Source of the DNA: Clostridia bacterium | GTDB taxonomy: Bacteria; Bacillota; Clostridia; Christensenellales; Aristaeellaceae | Assembly (NCBI GenBank): GCA_017395065.1 | Contig: JAFPWH010000021.1 | Coordinates: forward strand, 62,001 to 126,000 | DNA: 64,000 bases | Direction of reading: 5' to 3' | Part shown: positions 34,102 through 42,312 of the stretch, one piece after another | Numbering within the stretch: position 1 is the first letter of the stretch | Layout: each line of letters begins with the position of its first letter | The notes under the pieces: model-generated | What the model was told of the DNA's origin: nothing | Database searches by the model: none | Seen by the model: only the letters and a program-made list of their open reading frames with translations | Translations under genes and position numbers: made by a program

Positions 34102-34575
34102 TTACTCCGCTTCAAAGGGCTTGAGCGCCCTTTCGATCTGCTGTTTTCTGTCGTCCATGTCGACGAGCGCGACGTCGATCAGGCGTTTGATCGGATCGTC
34201 GGCCTTTTCGATGTCGACCTCGACGCGGCGCGGCGGACATACGTCCGCCTGCTGCGGCCACTCGATCAGGGAGACCCCGTCCGAGCCGATGTGCTCCTCG
34301 AGCCCCGAATAGTACAGCTCGTCCTCCCCGCTCAGGCGGTACAGGTCGAAGTGGTACACGGTCAGATTCTTCGTTTTGTAGGGCTGCATCAGCGTAAAGC
34401 TGGGGCTCGCCATTTCGCTTTTGACGCCCAGCGCCCGCGCGCAGCCGCGCGCGAACACGCTCTTGCCCGCGCCAAGGTCGCCGTAGAGCAGCACGCTGTC
34501 GCCGCTTTTGAGAAAAGCGCCGAGGGTGCGCGCGATCTCGAAGGTCTCTTCTTCGCTGTTGCTTACGTATCTCAT
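34102..34575 (-). CDS. tsaE: tRNA t6A biosynthesis ATPase TsaE
   Basis: Small P-loop ATPase that powers the TsaB-TsaD cycle. The Walker A GDLGAGKSVFARG, SPSFTLMQPY and the HFDLYRL motif are diagnostic. 157 aa is typical. It heads the tsaE-tsaB-rimI group, 28 nt after galK. Confidence 0.94.
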   Translation of the reverse strand: MRYVSNSEEETFEIARTLGAFLKSGDSVLLYGDLGAGKSVFARGCARALGVKSEMASPSFTLMQPYKTKNLTVYHFDLYRLSGEDELYYSGLEEHIGSDGVSLIEWPQQADVCPPRRVEVDIEKADDPIKRLIDVALVDMDDRKQQIERALKPFEAE

Positions 34576-34603
34576 TGTGCCATCCGTAAGGTCGTTTTTT
34601 TCC

Positions 34604-35824
34604 TCACAGTTCGACCGCGCCTTCGGGGCGGATGAACATGGGCTTTACCGCGCCCTGCCCGAAGACGCTTTCCATATAGCGGGTATAGGCGGGCATTTCG
34701 TCCGTGGGGACGAAGGCGAGGATCGTGCCGGCAAAGCCGCCGCCGTGGATACGCCAGGCGCCCTTGCCCGTAAGGAAACGGCGGCTCATTTCGAGCGCGA
34801 GGGGCATTTCCTGATTGCTGCCGCCCGGGACGTACAGGTTCTGAAGCAGCTTCCAGCTGCTTTCGCCCGAGGCGATGACGCCTGCAAAGAAGGCGGCGAG
34901 ATCGTCCTTTTGCAGCGCGAAAAGCATCTGCCTGACACGCCTGTTTTCGTCCGCGAAGTGCAGGCTTCTCAGGATCGCCCGGTCGCTTACCTTGTTTTTG
35001 AGGAAGGGGATGCTGTCTTCGATTTTGTCTTCCACGTCCCTCAGCGTTTCGCCGCCCAGCAGCTTTGCCACCTGCTTCATTTCGGCGGGGATGGAGGCGT
35101 ATTCGTTCGTGAGGTTGCCGTGGTCGCCGCCGGCGGACACGACGCAGGGCGTATAGCCCTTCGCCGCGAAATCGTATTTGACCGATTCCACCTGCGCGCC
35201 GTCCTTAAAGTCGATGTACACGAGGCCGCCCACGGCGCTGGCCATCTGGTCCATAAGGCCGCAGGGCTTCATGAAAAACACGTTTTCGGCGTACTGGCTG
35301 ATTTTGGCGTTCAGCTGGGCGTCAAGCGTATCGTCGTTGAACAGCACGCTGAACACCTTTCCCAGCAGGACCTCGAAGGCCGCCGAGGAGCTGAGGCCGC
35401 TGCCGCGCTGCACGGAGCTCGTGACACAGGCGTCGAAGCCGCCGATTCTGAAGCCGTTTTTCTGAAGGCCCGCCGCCATGCCGCGGATCAGGCTGTTCGT
35501 GGTCTCCTTATCCGACGGCACGGGCTCGAGCGCGGATAAATCTACGACGAAAGGCTCGCCGTACAGGTCGGAGTACAGCCTGACCGTGTCGGTGCCGTTC
35601 GTGCGGACGCAGGCGACGCTGTCCATGTCCACGCTCGCCGCCAGCACGCAGCCGTGGTTGTGGTCGGTGTGATTGCCGGCGATCTCCGTGCGGCCGGGCG
35701 CCGAGACGAGCCTTGTGCCGTCTGTATCCCCGAAGCGGTCCGCAAACGTGCTTTTCAAGCCGTTCAGTCGCTCAAGCTGCTTCTCAGCCGCGGACGCGGA
35801 GCCGTACAAATATTCAAGCTTCAT
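34604..35824 (-). CDS. galK: Galactokinase
   Basis: GHMP-family sugar kinase, 406 aa. The substrate signature reads GRTEIAGNHTDHNHG, the ATP motif GSGLSSSAAFEV and the C-terminal motif HGGGFAGTILAF. Converts galactose to galactose 1-phosphate in the cytosol; it would use galactose released by the GH42 enzyme coded near 16 kb. I chose the inner ATG with AAAGGA about 10 nt upstream over an ATG 14 codons earlier that lacks a ribosome site. galT and galE are not adjacent. Confidence 0.92.
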   Translation of the reverse strand: MKLEYLYGSASAAEKQLERLNGLKSTFADRFGDTDGTRLVSAPGRTEIAGNHTDHNHGCVLAASVDMDSVACVRTNGTDTVRLYSDLYGEPFVVDLSALEPVPSDKETTNSLIRGMAAGLQKNGFRIGGFDACVTSSVQRGSGLSSSAAFEVLLGKVFSVLFNDDTLDAQLNAKISQYAENVFFMKPCGLMDQMASAVGGLVYIDFKDGAQVESVKYDFAAKGYTPCVVSAGGDHGNLTNEYASIPAEMKQVAKLLGGETLRDVEDKIEDSIPFLKNKVSDRAILRSLHFADENRRVRQMLFALQKDDLAAFFAGVIASGESSWKLLQNLYVPGGSNQEMPLALEMSRRFLTGKGAWRIHGGGFAGTILAFVPTDEMPAYTRYMESVFGQGAVKPMFIRPEGAVEL

Positions 35825-35899
35825 TGTATGATTTCCTTTCAGGTTTTCTTTCGGATTATCGTTCATTCGGCTTTGGCCTTCGGACAGGCGCGCCGATTT

Positions 35900-37429
35900 T
35901 CATTTTTTGACGAACTCTATGTATTCGAAGCCCTGCAGCACGTTGCCCTCCACGATGGGGCTCAGGCCCTCGACATTGGCCGTGGTCATCAGCGTGCCCT
36001 TGCGGAAGAACAGACCCATGAAGGGCAGGTCCTCGCTGATCTTGATCTGTATGTCGCTGAAGAGCGCCTTGAACCTTTCCTCGTCCGTCGTGGAGTACAG
36101 CGCCTGCACCATCACGTTCATGTCCGCGTCGGAATAACCCGAATAGTTCATGCGGCCGCCGGAGTTCAGAAGGAACGTAAGGTCCGGCAAAAACGCGAGG
36201 TTCACCGCGCACAGCACCATTTCGAAGTCGCGGTTTTTGAGCCGCTTTTCGAGCGAGGACTTGCTTACGGTGTTGACCGTCACGTTGATGCCGAGGATAG
36301 CCAGCTGCTCGGCGATCATCTGGGCGGCGTGGGCGCGGGTGTTGGCGTTGTCGTCGACATAGGTGGTGATCGAAAACTCCAGCTGCACCAGCAGGTTGTC
36401 CACCACCTTGTCGAGGATGCCGTCGCTGTTGTAGTCTCCCCAGCCGGCTTCGTTTAGCAGTTGCAGGGCGCGCTCCATCGAAAGATAGTAGATCGCGCTT
36501 TGCGGCTCGTACAGCCAGGAGCCGGTGATGACGGGCACCTCGGTTTCCATCACCATGTCCATGTAGATGTTGCGGGCGATGGTGCTTATGTCGATGGCGA
36601 ACATGATCGCCTGACGCGTGCGCACGTCGCTGAAGATCTCGTGGCTGAGGTTCGGGATCAGCATTTCGTAGGTCAGCGTAGAGTAGTCAAGGCTCGTTCG
36701 GTCGCTGAGCAGGCGGCTGAGCGCGGCGGTCTGGCTCCTCGTGGGCACCGCGTCCACCTCGCCGATCTGAAGTGCCGCGAGCGCTTCGCCCGTCTCGTTG
36801 TAGCGGAAGACGTAGACGGAGTCCACCGTGGGCGCCTTTTTCCACCAGAAGGGGTTTGCGTCCAGCTGTATCCACTCGGTGTCGGAATACATGTACCAGT
36901 ACGCACCCGTGCCGGTGGGAAGGATCATGTCGAGGGAATTTGCCTCGAGCACCGGAAAGGTCATCGCGTAGAGCGTGTAGTAGCTTTCGTACTTGCCCTT
37001 GACCTTGAGGGTGTACAGGTCCACGACCTCCATGCTGTCTATGTAGCCGCAGCGCGTGTAGTACGGGCTGTTGGAGCCGATGGCCATGATGCGGTTGTAG
37101 GTCGCCTGCACGTCCAGCGCGCTCAGATAGTTTCCGTCATGAAACAGCACATTCTGGCGCAGGTTGAAGGTGTATTCGTTCTTTTCCACGGTATAGTTGA
37201 GCGCGAGCTCGCACTTGGGCTTCAAGTCGTCGCCCAGCGCGATCACGCTCTCGAACACCAGCTCGTTCAAGCTGATGAGATCCCGCTGATTGCAGTACAG
37301 GGGATTGATGGCCGCGCCGCTTTCGTAGACCATGCCGAAGATGAATTCGTCTTCGCCGGCCGCCGAAGCGCCGGGAGAAGCGAAAAGCAGGCACACGCAC
37401 AGCAGCGCGCAGAGCAGTTTTTTGTTCAT
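35900..37429 (-). CDS. Family 5 extracellular solute-binding protein
   Basis: ABC-importer binding protein of the peptide/nickel type (SBP family 5), 509 aa. The signal peptide MNKKLLCALLCVCLLFASPG ends near ASA-AG with no lipobox cysteine at the cleavage site, so it may be released or held another way. ALNYTVEKNEYTFNLRQNVLFHDG and SALDVQATYNRIM are family hallmarks. No ABC permease or ATPase gene is nearby, so it is an orphan. It starts immediately at the coaE stop, suggesting shared transcription. Confidence 0.87.
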   Translation of the reverse strand: MNKKLLCALLCVCLLFASPGASAAGEDEFIFGMVYESGAAINPLYCNQRDLISLNELVFESVIALGDDLKPKCELALNYTVEKNEYTFNLRQNVLFHDGNYLSALDVQATYNRIMAIGSNSPYYTRCGYIDSMEVVDLYTLKVKGKYESYYTLYAMTFPVLEANSLDMILPTGTGAYWYMYSDTEWIQLDANPFWWKKAPTVDSVYVFRYNETGEALAALQIGEVDAVPTRSQTAALSRLLSDRTSLDYSTLTYEMLIPNLSHEIFSDVRTRQAIMFAIDISTIARNIYMDMVMETEVPVITGSWLYEPQSAIYYLSMERALQLLNEAGWGDYNSDGILDKVVDNLLVQLEFSITTYVDDNANTRAHAAQMIAEQLAILGINVTVNTVSKSSLEKRLKNRDFEMVLCAVNLAFLPDLTFLLNSGGRMNYSGYSDADMNVMVQALYSTTDEERFKALFSDIQIKISEDLPFMGLFFRKGTLMTTANVEGLSPIVEGNVLQGFEYIEFVKK

Positions 37430-38065
37430 TTATTCCGTTTCCATGCGGCTTACCCGCTTGACGAGCGAATTGTAGTGGCTTTGCAGTTCGCCCAGCATCT
37501 TTTCGATGCTGCGGTTGTTGTCTATGACGACGCTCGCCCTTTGCTCCTTGTCCTCGGCGCTCATCTGGCTGCGGACGCGGCTTTGCGCCTGTTTTTCGTC
37601 AAAGCCGTCGCGCTGCATGAGGCGGGTCATCTGCAGGTCCTTTTGCGTGCTGATCAGCCATGTCTCGTCGCACAGCGCGTCCATGCCGGTCTCGAACAAC
37701 AGCGGCACGTTCAGGAAGATGATCTTCTCCCCCGCCTTCTCGGCGTCCTCGACCTCGTCCAGCATCGCCTTCTGAATGGAGGGATGCGTGATGGCGTCCA
37801 GCGTCCTGCGCTTGTCGTCGTCCGAAAACACGATGTCTGCCAGGGCCTGGCGGTCGAGCGTGCCGTCTTCGTTGAAGACGCCGTCGCCGAATTCACGGCG
37901 GATGTCGGTCAGAAGCGGCCCGTCCCGCCCGGTGAGGAAGTGGGAAATCGCGTCCGCGTCCACGCAGTGCGCGCCGAGGCTTTCCAGGTATTTGGCCGCC
38001 TCGCTCTTGCCCGAGGCGATGCCGCCGGTCAGCCCCACGATATAGATATTACGGTTTACACTCAT
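37430..38065 (-). CDS. coaE: Dephospho-CoA kinase
   Basis: Last step of CoA synthesis. Walker A GLTGGIASGKS (11-21), the D/A-rich segment AHCVDADAISHFL, and VFLNVPLLFETGMD are diagnostic. 211 aa. The ATG overlapping the polA 3' end by 17 nt is preceded by GGGAGG at 8 nt; an earlier in-frame ATG lies deeper inside polA without such a site. The polA-coaE order is common in Firmicutes. Confidence 0.94.
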   Translation of the reverse strand: MSVNRNIYIVGLTGGIASGKSEAAKYLESLGAHCVDADAISHFLTGRDGPLLTDIRREFGDGVFNEDGTLDRQALADIVFSDDDKRRTLDAITHPSIQKAMLDEVEDAEKAGEKIIFLNVPLLFETGMDALCDETWLISTQKDLQMTRLMQRDGFDEKQAQSRVRSQMSAEDKEQRASVVIDNNRSIEKMLGELQSHYNSLVKRVSRMETE

Positions 38066-40622
38066 TCCAATTTCCTCCCGTCTTTGCTTCCGCAAGCAGC
38101 GGAACCGAAAGCTTTGCGGCGTTTTCCATCGCGTCCCGGAGAAGCCGGACCGCTTCGTCCTTTTCTTCGATCGGTGCCTCCATGATGAGCTCGTCGTGCA
38201 CCTGCATGATGAGCCGCGTCTTAAGGTTTTTGCTTCTGAGCGCCCTGACCGTGTTGACCATGGCGATCTTGATGATGTCCGCCGCCGTGCCCTGTATGGG
38301 GCTGTTCATTGCAGCCCGCTCTCCGAAGGCCCTGAGGGCCCTGTTTTCACTCTTCAGTTCGGGAAGGTATCTGCGCCTTCCCATCAGCGTTTTGACGTAG
38401 CCCTGCGCGTGGCCCTTTCTGACCTCTTCGTCCATGAAGCGCTTGACGGCCGGGTAGCGCGTAAAGTAGCGCTCTATGAAGCTTGCCGCCTCCCGAACGC
38501 CCGTGCCCGTGTTTCTGGCAAGGCCGAATTCGCTGATGCCGTAGACCACGCCGAAGTTGACCGCCTTGGCGCGGGAGCGCATTTCGGCGCTGACCTCGCT
38601 CAAGGGGATACCGAACACCTCCGAAGCGGTGCTCTGGTGTATGTCGACGCCGTTTCGGAAGGCCTGCTGCATGCCCTGATCCCCGCTCATGGCCGCAAGC
38701 ACCCTCAGCTCGATCTGGCTGTAGTCCGCGTCCACCAGCACGCAGCCGTCCTCCGGGATGAAGGCGCGGCGGATCTCTCTGCCCAGCTCCGTGCGCACGG
38801 GGATGTTCTGAAGGTTCGGCTCCCGGGAGCTGATGCGCCCCGTGCCGGTGACCGCCTGCTCAAAGCGTGTGTGCACCCTGCCGTCCGGGGCGATCTGGCC
38901 GAGCAGCCCCTCGACGTAGGTGCTTTGCAGCTTCTGATACTTGCGGTATTCGAGGATGTCCGCGCAGATCGGGTAATCCCCCGCGAGGCTTTCGAGCACG
39001 TCCGCTGCGGTGGAGGAGGCGTTCTTTTTGCCGCCCGGTACGGGCAGCTTCATTTCGTCGAATAGCAATTGCTTGAGCTGCTTTGGGCTGTTTATGTTGA
39101 ACTCCCTGCCCGCGCGCGCGTAGACGCGGCGGCTGATCTCTTCTATGCGGGACGCGTAGATTTTGCCCAGCTCCTTTAAGTAGGCCGCGTCCACCCGGAA
39201 GCCCGCCTGTTCCATTTGCTTTAGCACGAAGCAAAGCGGAAGCTCGATTTCGAGGTACAGCTGCATGAGCTCGTCGTTTTTCAGCTTTTCCTCCTGCTTT
39301 TTCCACAGCTCGATCAGGCTCATCGCTGGGCAGTTTTCGAGCAGCTCGACCCCGAAGGAATCGCACACGGCGCTTATATCCCGGGTCTCTGCCTGGGGGT
39401 TGAGCACGTAGGCCGCCAGCATCGTGTCGCACGAGCGCGATTCGAAAACGGAAATGTCGCAGTCGAAGGCCTTGAGGTTGTGGAACACGAACTTTACGCC
39501 GTCCGCGCCGGACAGCTTCATCAGTATCTTTCCGATGTCTCCGTCGCTTAAGCCCGGTGTGAGCAAATCGCCGCCCAGCTCGCATTTCAGGCACACGCCC
39601 GCGTCGGTCGCGAAAGAAAGCGCGCTGCCGGCGTAGAGGGAGGCGTACTTTGCGCCTTTTAAGGCGTTGACAGCGGTTTCGGTGAACGCCTCCGCGTCCA
39701 GCGTCGAAACCTCCAAAGCGCGCTTTGCCTCTTTATCCGCGCTTTCGCCCGCGTCGGATGGTTCGATTTCGTTGATTCTTTCGACGATCGTGCGGAGCTT
39801 GAGCTTTCTGAGCAGAGGCAGCGCGCCCCTGAGCGAACCGATCAGGCAGTCTTCGAAGCTGAATTCGAGGGGCACGTGCCTGTCGATCTCGCTTAAGAAG
39901 CGGCTCATGACGGCGCTGTCCTTGCCGTTTACGATCTTCTCTTTTACGGCGCCTTTGAGTTCCGCTTCGGCCTTTGCCAGCAGGTTTTCGAGGCTTCCGT
40001 ATTCGACGATCAGCTTTACGGCAGTCTTTTCGCCGATGCCGCTGACGCCCGGGATGTTGTCCGAAGCGTCGCCCATCAGGCTCTTTACGTCGATCAGCTG
40101 TCTGGGCTCGAGCGCGTATTTTGCCCTGATCCATTCGGGCGTCACGGTCTCCGTTTCGCTGATGCCCTTTTTGGTGTAGAGGATGCAGGTGTTCTCTCCC
40201 GCCAGCTGATAGCTGTCCCTGTCGCCGGTCACGATGACGGCTTTGATGCCCTCTTCCTCGCAGATGCGGCTGATCGTGCCCAGCACGTCGTCGGCTTCGT
40301 ACCCCTGCTTTTGGAATACGGAGATGTTCATAAGGCCCAGCAGTTCCTTTACGCGCTCCACCTGGCCCTTCATTTCCTCGGGCGTGGGCGCCCTGCCGGC
40401 CTTGTAATCGGCATAGCTTTCGTGGCGGAAGGTGTGCTTGTCCACGTCGAAGGCCACAGCCAGCGCCTGCGGCTGCTCGGAGGAGAGGACCTTGAGGAGC
40501 ATGTTCATGAAGCCGTAGACGGCGTTGGTATACTCGCCCTCGCCGTTGTCCATCAGCGGCAGCGCGTGGAACGCCCTGAACAGCAGGCTGTAGCCGTCTA
40601 TGAGCACGATTTTTCTGTCCAT
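38049..40622 (-). CDS. polA: DNA polymerase I
   Basis: 857-aa family A polymerase for repair and Okazaki processing. The 5' nuclease domain covers about 1-290 (LIDGYSLLFRAFHALP, VTGDRDSYQL). The middle exonuclease-like domain (about 300-470) lacks the DTET metal motif; the matching place reads SLYAGSALSF, so proofreading is probably lost, as in Bacillus-type PolA. The polymerase part has VDADYSQIELRVLA, RSRAKAVNFGVVYG and QVHDELIME. The ATG giving MDRKIVLIDG is preferred over an upstream GTG. Confidence 0.96.
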   Translation of the reverse strand: MDRKIVLIDGYSLLFRAFHALPLMDNGEGEYTNAVYGFMNMLLKVLSSEQPQALAVAFDVDKHTFRHESYADYKAGRAPTPEEMKGQVERVKELLGLMNISVFQKQGYEADDVLGTISRICEEEGIKAVIVTGDRDSYQLAGENTCILYTKKGISETETVTPEWIRAKYALEPRQLIDVKSLMGDASDNIPGVSGIGEKTAVKLIVEYGSLENLLAKAEAELKGAVKEKIVNGKDSAVMSRFLSEIDRHVPLEFSFEDCLIGSLRGALPLLRKLKLRTIVERINEIEPSDAGESADKEAKRALEVSTLDAEAFTETAVNALKGAKYASLYAGSALSFATDAGVCLKCELGGDLLTPGLSDGDIGKILMKLSGADGVKFVFHNLKAFDCDISVFESRSCDTMLAAYVLNPQAETRDISAVCDSFGVELLENCPAMSLIELWKKQEEKLKNDELMQLYLEIELPLCFVLKQMEQAGFRVDAAYLKELGKIYASRIEEISRRVYARAGREFNINSPKQLKQLLFDEMKLPVPGGKKNASSTAADVLESLAGDYPICADILEYRKYQKLQSTYVEGLLGQIAPDGRVHTRFEQAVTGTGRISSREPNLQNIPVRTELGREIRRAFIPEDGCVLVDADYSQIELRVLAAMSGDQGMQQAFRNGVDIHQSTASEVFGIPLSEVSAEMRSRAKAVNFGVVYGISEFGLARNTGTGVREAASFIERYFTRYPAVKRFMDEEVRKGHAQGYVKTLMGRRRYLPELKSENRALRAFGERAAMNSPIQGTAADIIKIAMVNTVRALRSKNLKTRLIMQVHDELIMEAPIEEKDEAVRLLRDAMENAAKLSVPLLAEAKTGGNWNECKP

Positions 40623-40660
40623 CCATACCCCCGAAGAGAAAAGCACATAATATCTATTCT

Positions 40661-40689
40661 ATTATACAGCAAACAATGTAAAAACGCAA
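40661..40689 (-). promoter_or_regulatory. Promoter of the polA run
   Basis: TTGCGT, 17-bp spacer, TATAAT on the minus strand, about 39 nt before the polA ATG, in a clearly AT-rich stretch. Confidence 0.75.
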
Positions 40690-40744
40690 ATATTTCAAAC
40701 AGATATAAACAAACGGTAATCAGATTCGCAGTTTTGTAAAATAA

Positions 40745-40894
40745 TCAGGGGATGTATGCAGCAGCTACGACAGCCTGGGCAGTATTACCGGCGAGACTGG
40801 GAACGGGGTGACGACTGCCTGCGAGTATGACGCGCCGGGACAGTTGGTAAGAATAAACGACTCGGGCAATATCCGGGACGTGTCTGGCGATTGA
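40745..40894 (+). pseudogene. RHS/YD-repeat fragment
   Basis: An open stretch between two stops translates to YDSLGSITGETGN then CEYDAPGQLVRIND, which matches the YD/RHS repeat pattern of large polymorphic-toxin shell proteins. Only about one and a half repeats remain, with no start codon or signal. It is a remnant of an RHS gene whose bulk has been lost, placed just behind the divergent polA promoter. Confidence 0.65.
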
Positions 40895-40919
40895 CAAAAG
40901 AGAGGCGTTACAGTATAAT
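40891..40919 (+). promoter_or_regulatory. Perfect consensus promoter of the transposase remnant
   Basis: TTGACA, 17-bp spacer, TATAAT, a perfect sigma-A match, overlapping the end of the RHS fragment and pointing into the transposase start. A full-consensus promoter on a gene remnant is unusual and could still transcribe the ORF behind it. Confidence 0.85.
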
Positions 40920-40954
40920 AACTTCAGATCAAAGAAGAAACAAAAGAAGAAACA

Positions 40955-41036
40955 GTGAGGGATGTGCCAAGAACGAAGCGGACGCTTTCCGAGAGCGGCG
41001 TGTATCATGTGATACTCCAGGACATCAACAGAAGGT
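40955..41036 (+). mobile_element. 5' end of a REP-associated (Y1) transposase gene
   Basis: The translation VPRTKRTLSESGVYHVILQD then INRR is the N terminus of REP-associated tyrosine transposases (RAYT, IS200/IS605-like), which typically begin MPRxxRxKSESGIYHVMLRGINRQ. After INRR the similarity ends and unrelated sequence follows in the same frame. The catalytic HUH motif and tyrosine are absent, so this is a truncated, inactive copy. Confidence 0.62.
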
Positions 41037-41041
41037 TTGAC

Positions 41042-41656
41042 ATGGAAATGCAAGGTGCAGGCATCGATGCAGAAATTCTCCGGGTCATCGGACAAAACCC
41101 ATATACAGTTCACAATGGCAGCGAGGCTGAATACTCGTACTTGGGTTCTGTTGGCGTGTGCATCGAAATACTGAATGAAAATGAAGAACTTAATCTCTAT
41201 ATCGACATCGATCATGATGAGTATACAGTCAGTTTTGATGTTTTTCACATGCATCTGCCTACAGGCGACAGTCAAGCTATGCTGGAATTGCTGGATGTGA
41301 TCGATGGCATTTTGCACAACCGAATTTGTGCTGTTTCCATCTGGTGTCCGGACGGCAAGGGTGAGATGGTTTGTAAAGTCAGTACAAGCGCTTCAGCCGA
41401 TGAGGCTGCCAATTCTTCATGGGTCGAATTGTTCGGGATCTTTGGTTCGGATAAACGGCATTTGCCTTTTGGCATTGCTGAAACCGGAGGAGAGGAGCAG
41501 GTCCGGTTTTGGAATGCCTCCATGTGCAAGAACATCCCCATACCGAAGACAAACCTTGGATGCAAGAAAAAAGGACTTCTTCGCGTTCTGTTAGGGAAAG
41601 GGATAGAAAGGAACCTGACGAAGATAAAGAAGAAATGGTTGTCACGGCAGCCATAA
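41042..41656 (+). CDS. Orphan acidic protein; possible immunity-type protein
   Basis: A frame of about 204 codons from an ATG with GAAGG 6 nt upstream; the frame is open through the transposase fragment before it, so a chimera starting at 40955 or 40964 is also possible. Residues 1-140 look like a compact acidic alpha/beta domain (VCIEILNENEELNLYIDIDHDEYTV) of the kind seen in small immunity proteins. The last 60 residues are basic and less protein-like. I recognise no family. Codon use is less GC-rich than in the neighbours, suggesting transfer. An immunity role is inferred only from the RHS fragment upstream. Confidence 0.42.
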   Translation: MEMQGAGIDAEILRVIGQNPYTVHNGSEAEYSYLGSVGVCIEILNENEELNLYIDIDHDEYTVSFDVFHMHLPTGDSQAMLELLDVIDGILHNRICAVSIWCPDGKGEMVCKVSTSASADEAANSSWVELFGIFGSDKRHLPFGIAETGGEEQVRFWNASMCKNIPIPKTNLGCKKKGLLRVLLGKGIERNLTKIKKKWLSRQP

Positions 41657-41882
41657 GCCAGGCGTTTGGCGACCATGATCTTGTTATTGAAACAATCAAG
41701 TTTTCCGGTTGATATCGGATAGATGGACATGAGCAATCAGGCCAGCTATCCTTTTCCTTCAAGTCTGCGAAAGGATCAAGCGCCGGGATGCCGCTTTCTT
41801 TGGCCAGGGTGAACCATTTCTTCTAACCGTTTTCGGCCACAATAGGATCACGAAGAAAAGATTGCGCATCGATATAATCTGA
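41657..41882. other. Decayed interval without a supported gene
   Basis: Lower-GC sequence with no convincing complete frame. On the minus strand one frame reads SDYIDAQSFLRDPIVAENG, a TAG, then KKWFTLAKESGIPALDPFAD, which looks protein-like across a single stop and may be another gene fragment. I cannot name it. Confidence 0.35.
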
Positions 41883-42293
41883 GCAAAGCTCCAGATCACA
41901 TCCACTGCGCCGGGTGGCTGGCTCGACTACTTTCTGGGCGGCATGGACGGGTTGCTGATCGCGTTGCTCGTTTTCGTGATCCTTGATTATCTGGCCGGCG
42001 TTATGCGGGCAATCGTGGACCACGAGCTTTCCAGTGCCATCGGTTTTAAGGGCATCTGCCGAAAGGTGCTCATTTTCGCGCTGGTGGGCCTGGGCCACGT
42101 GCTGGACACACACGTAGTAGGAACGGGTTCGGCGCTGCGTTCGGCAGTCATTTGCTTCTACCTCTCGAACGAAGGCGTTTCTCTACTTGAGAACGCCAGT
42201 CACCTGGGGCTGCCGATACCGGAGAAGCTCAAAGCCATTCTTTCCCAGTTGCACAACAAACAGGACAGGAACACGACGAATAAACTGTTCTAA
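41883..42293 (+). pseudogene. N-terminally truncated phage-type holin
   Basis: The frame GGWLDYFLGGMDGLLIALLV then VFVILDYLAGVM, ELSSAIGFKGICRKVLIF and ALRSAVICFYLSNEGVSLLE matches the phage holin/toxin-secretion family (holin_4 type), a small membrane protein that forms lysis or release pores. Homology extends upstream of the only ATG (41943), back to a TGA at 41880-41882, and that ATG has no good ribosome site. The true 5' end seems lost. If translated from 41943 it would give 116 aa with about three membrane helices. It converges on whiA. Confidence 0.68.
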
Positions 42294-42312
42294 GATGACA
42301 ATAGTTTTAGCT

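Noticed and set aside
38049..40622. Damaged polA because the exonuclease motif is missing
   Set aside because: Loss of the DEDD residues in the middle domain is normal in Gram-positive and Thermus-type PolA; polymerase and 5' nuclease motifs are intact.
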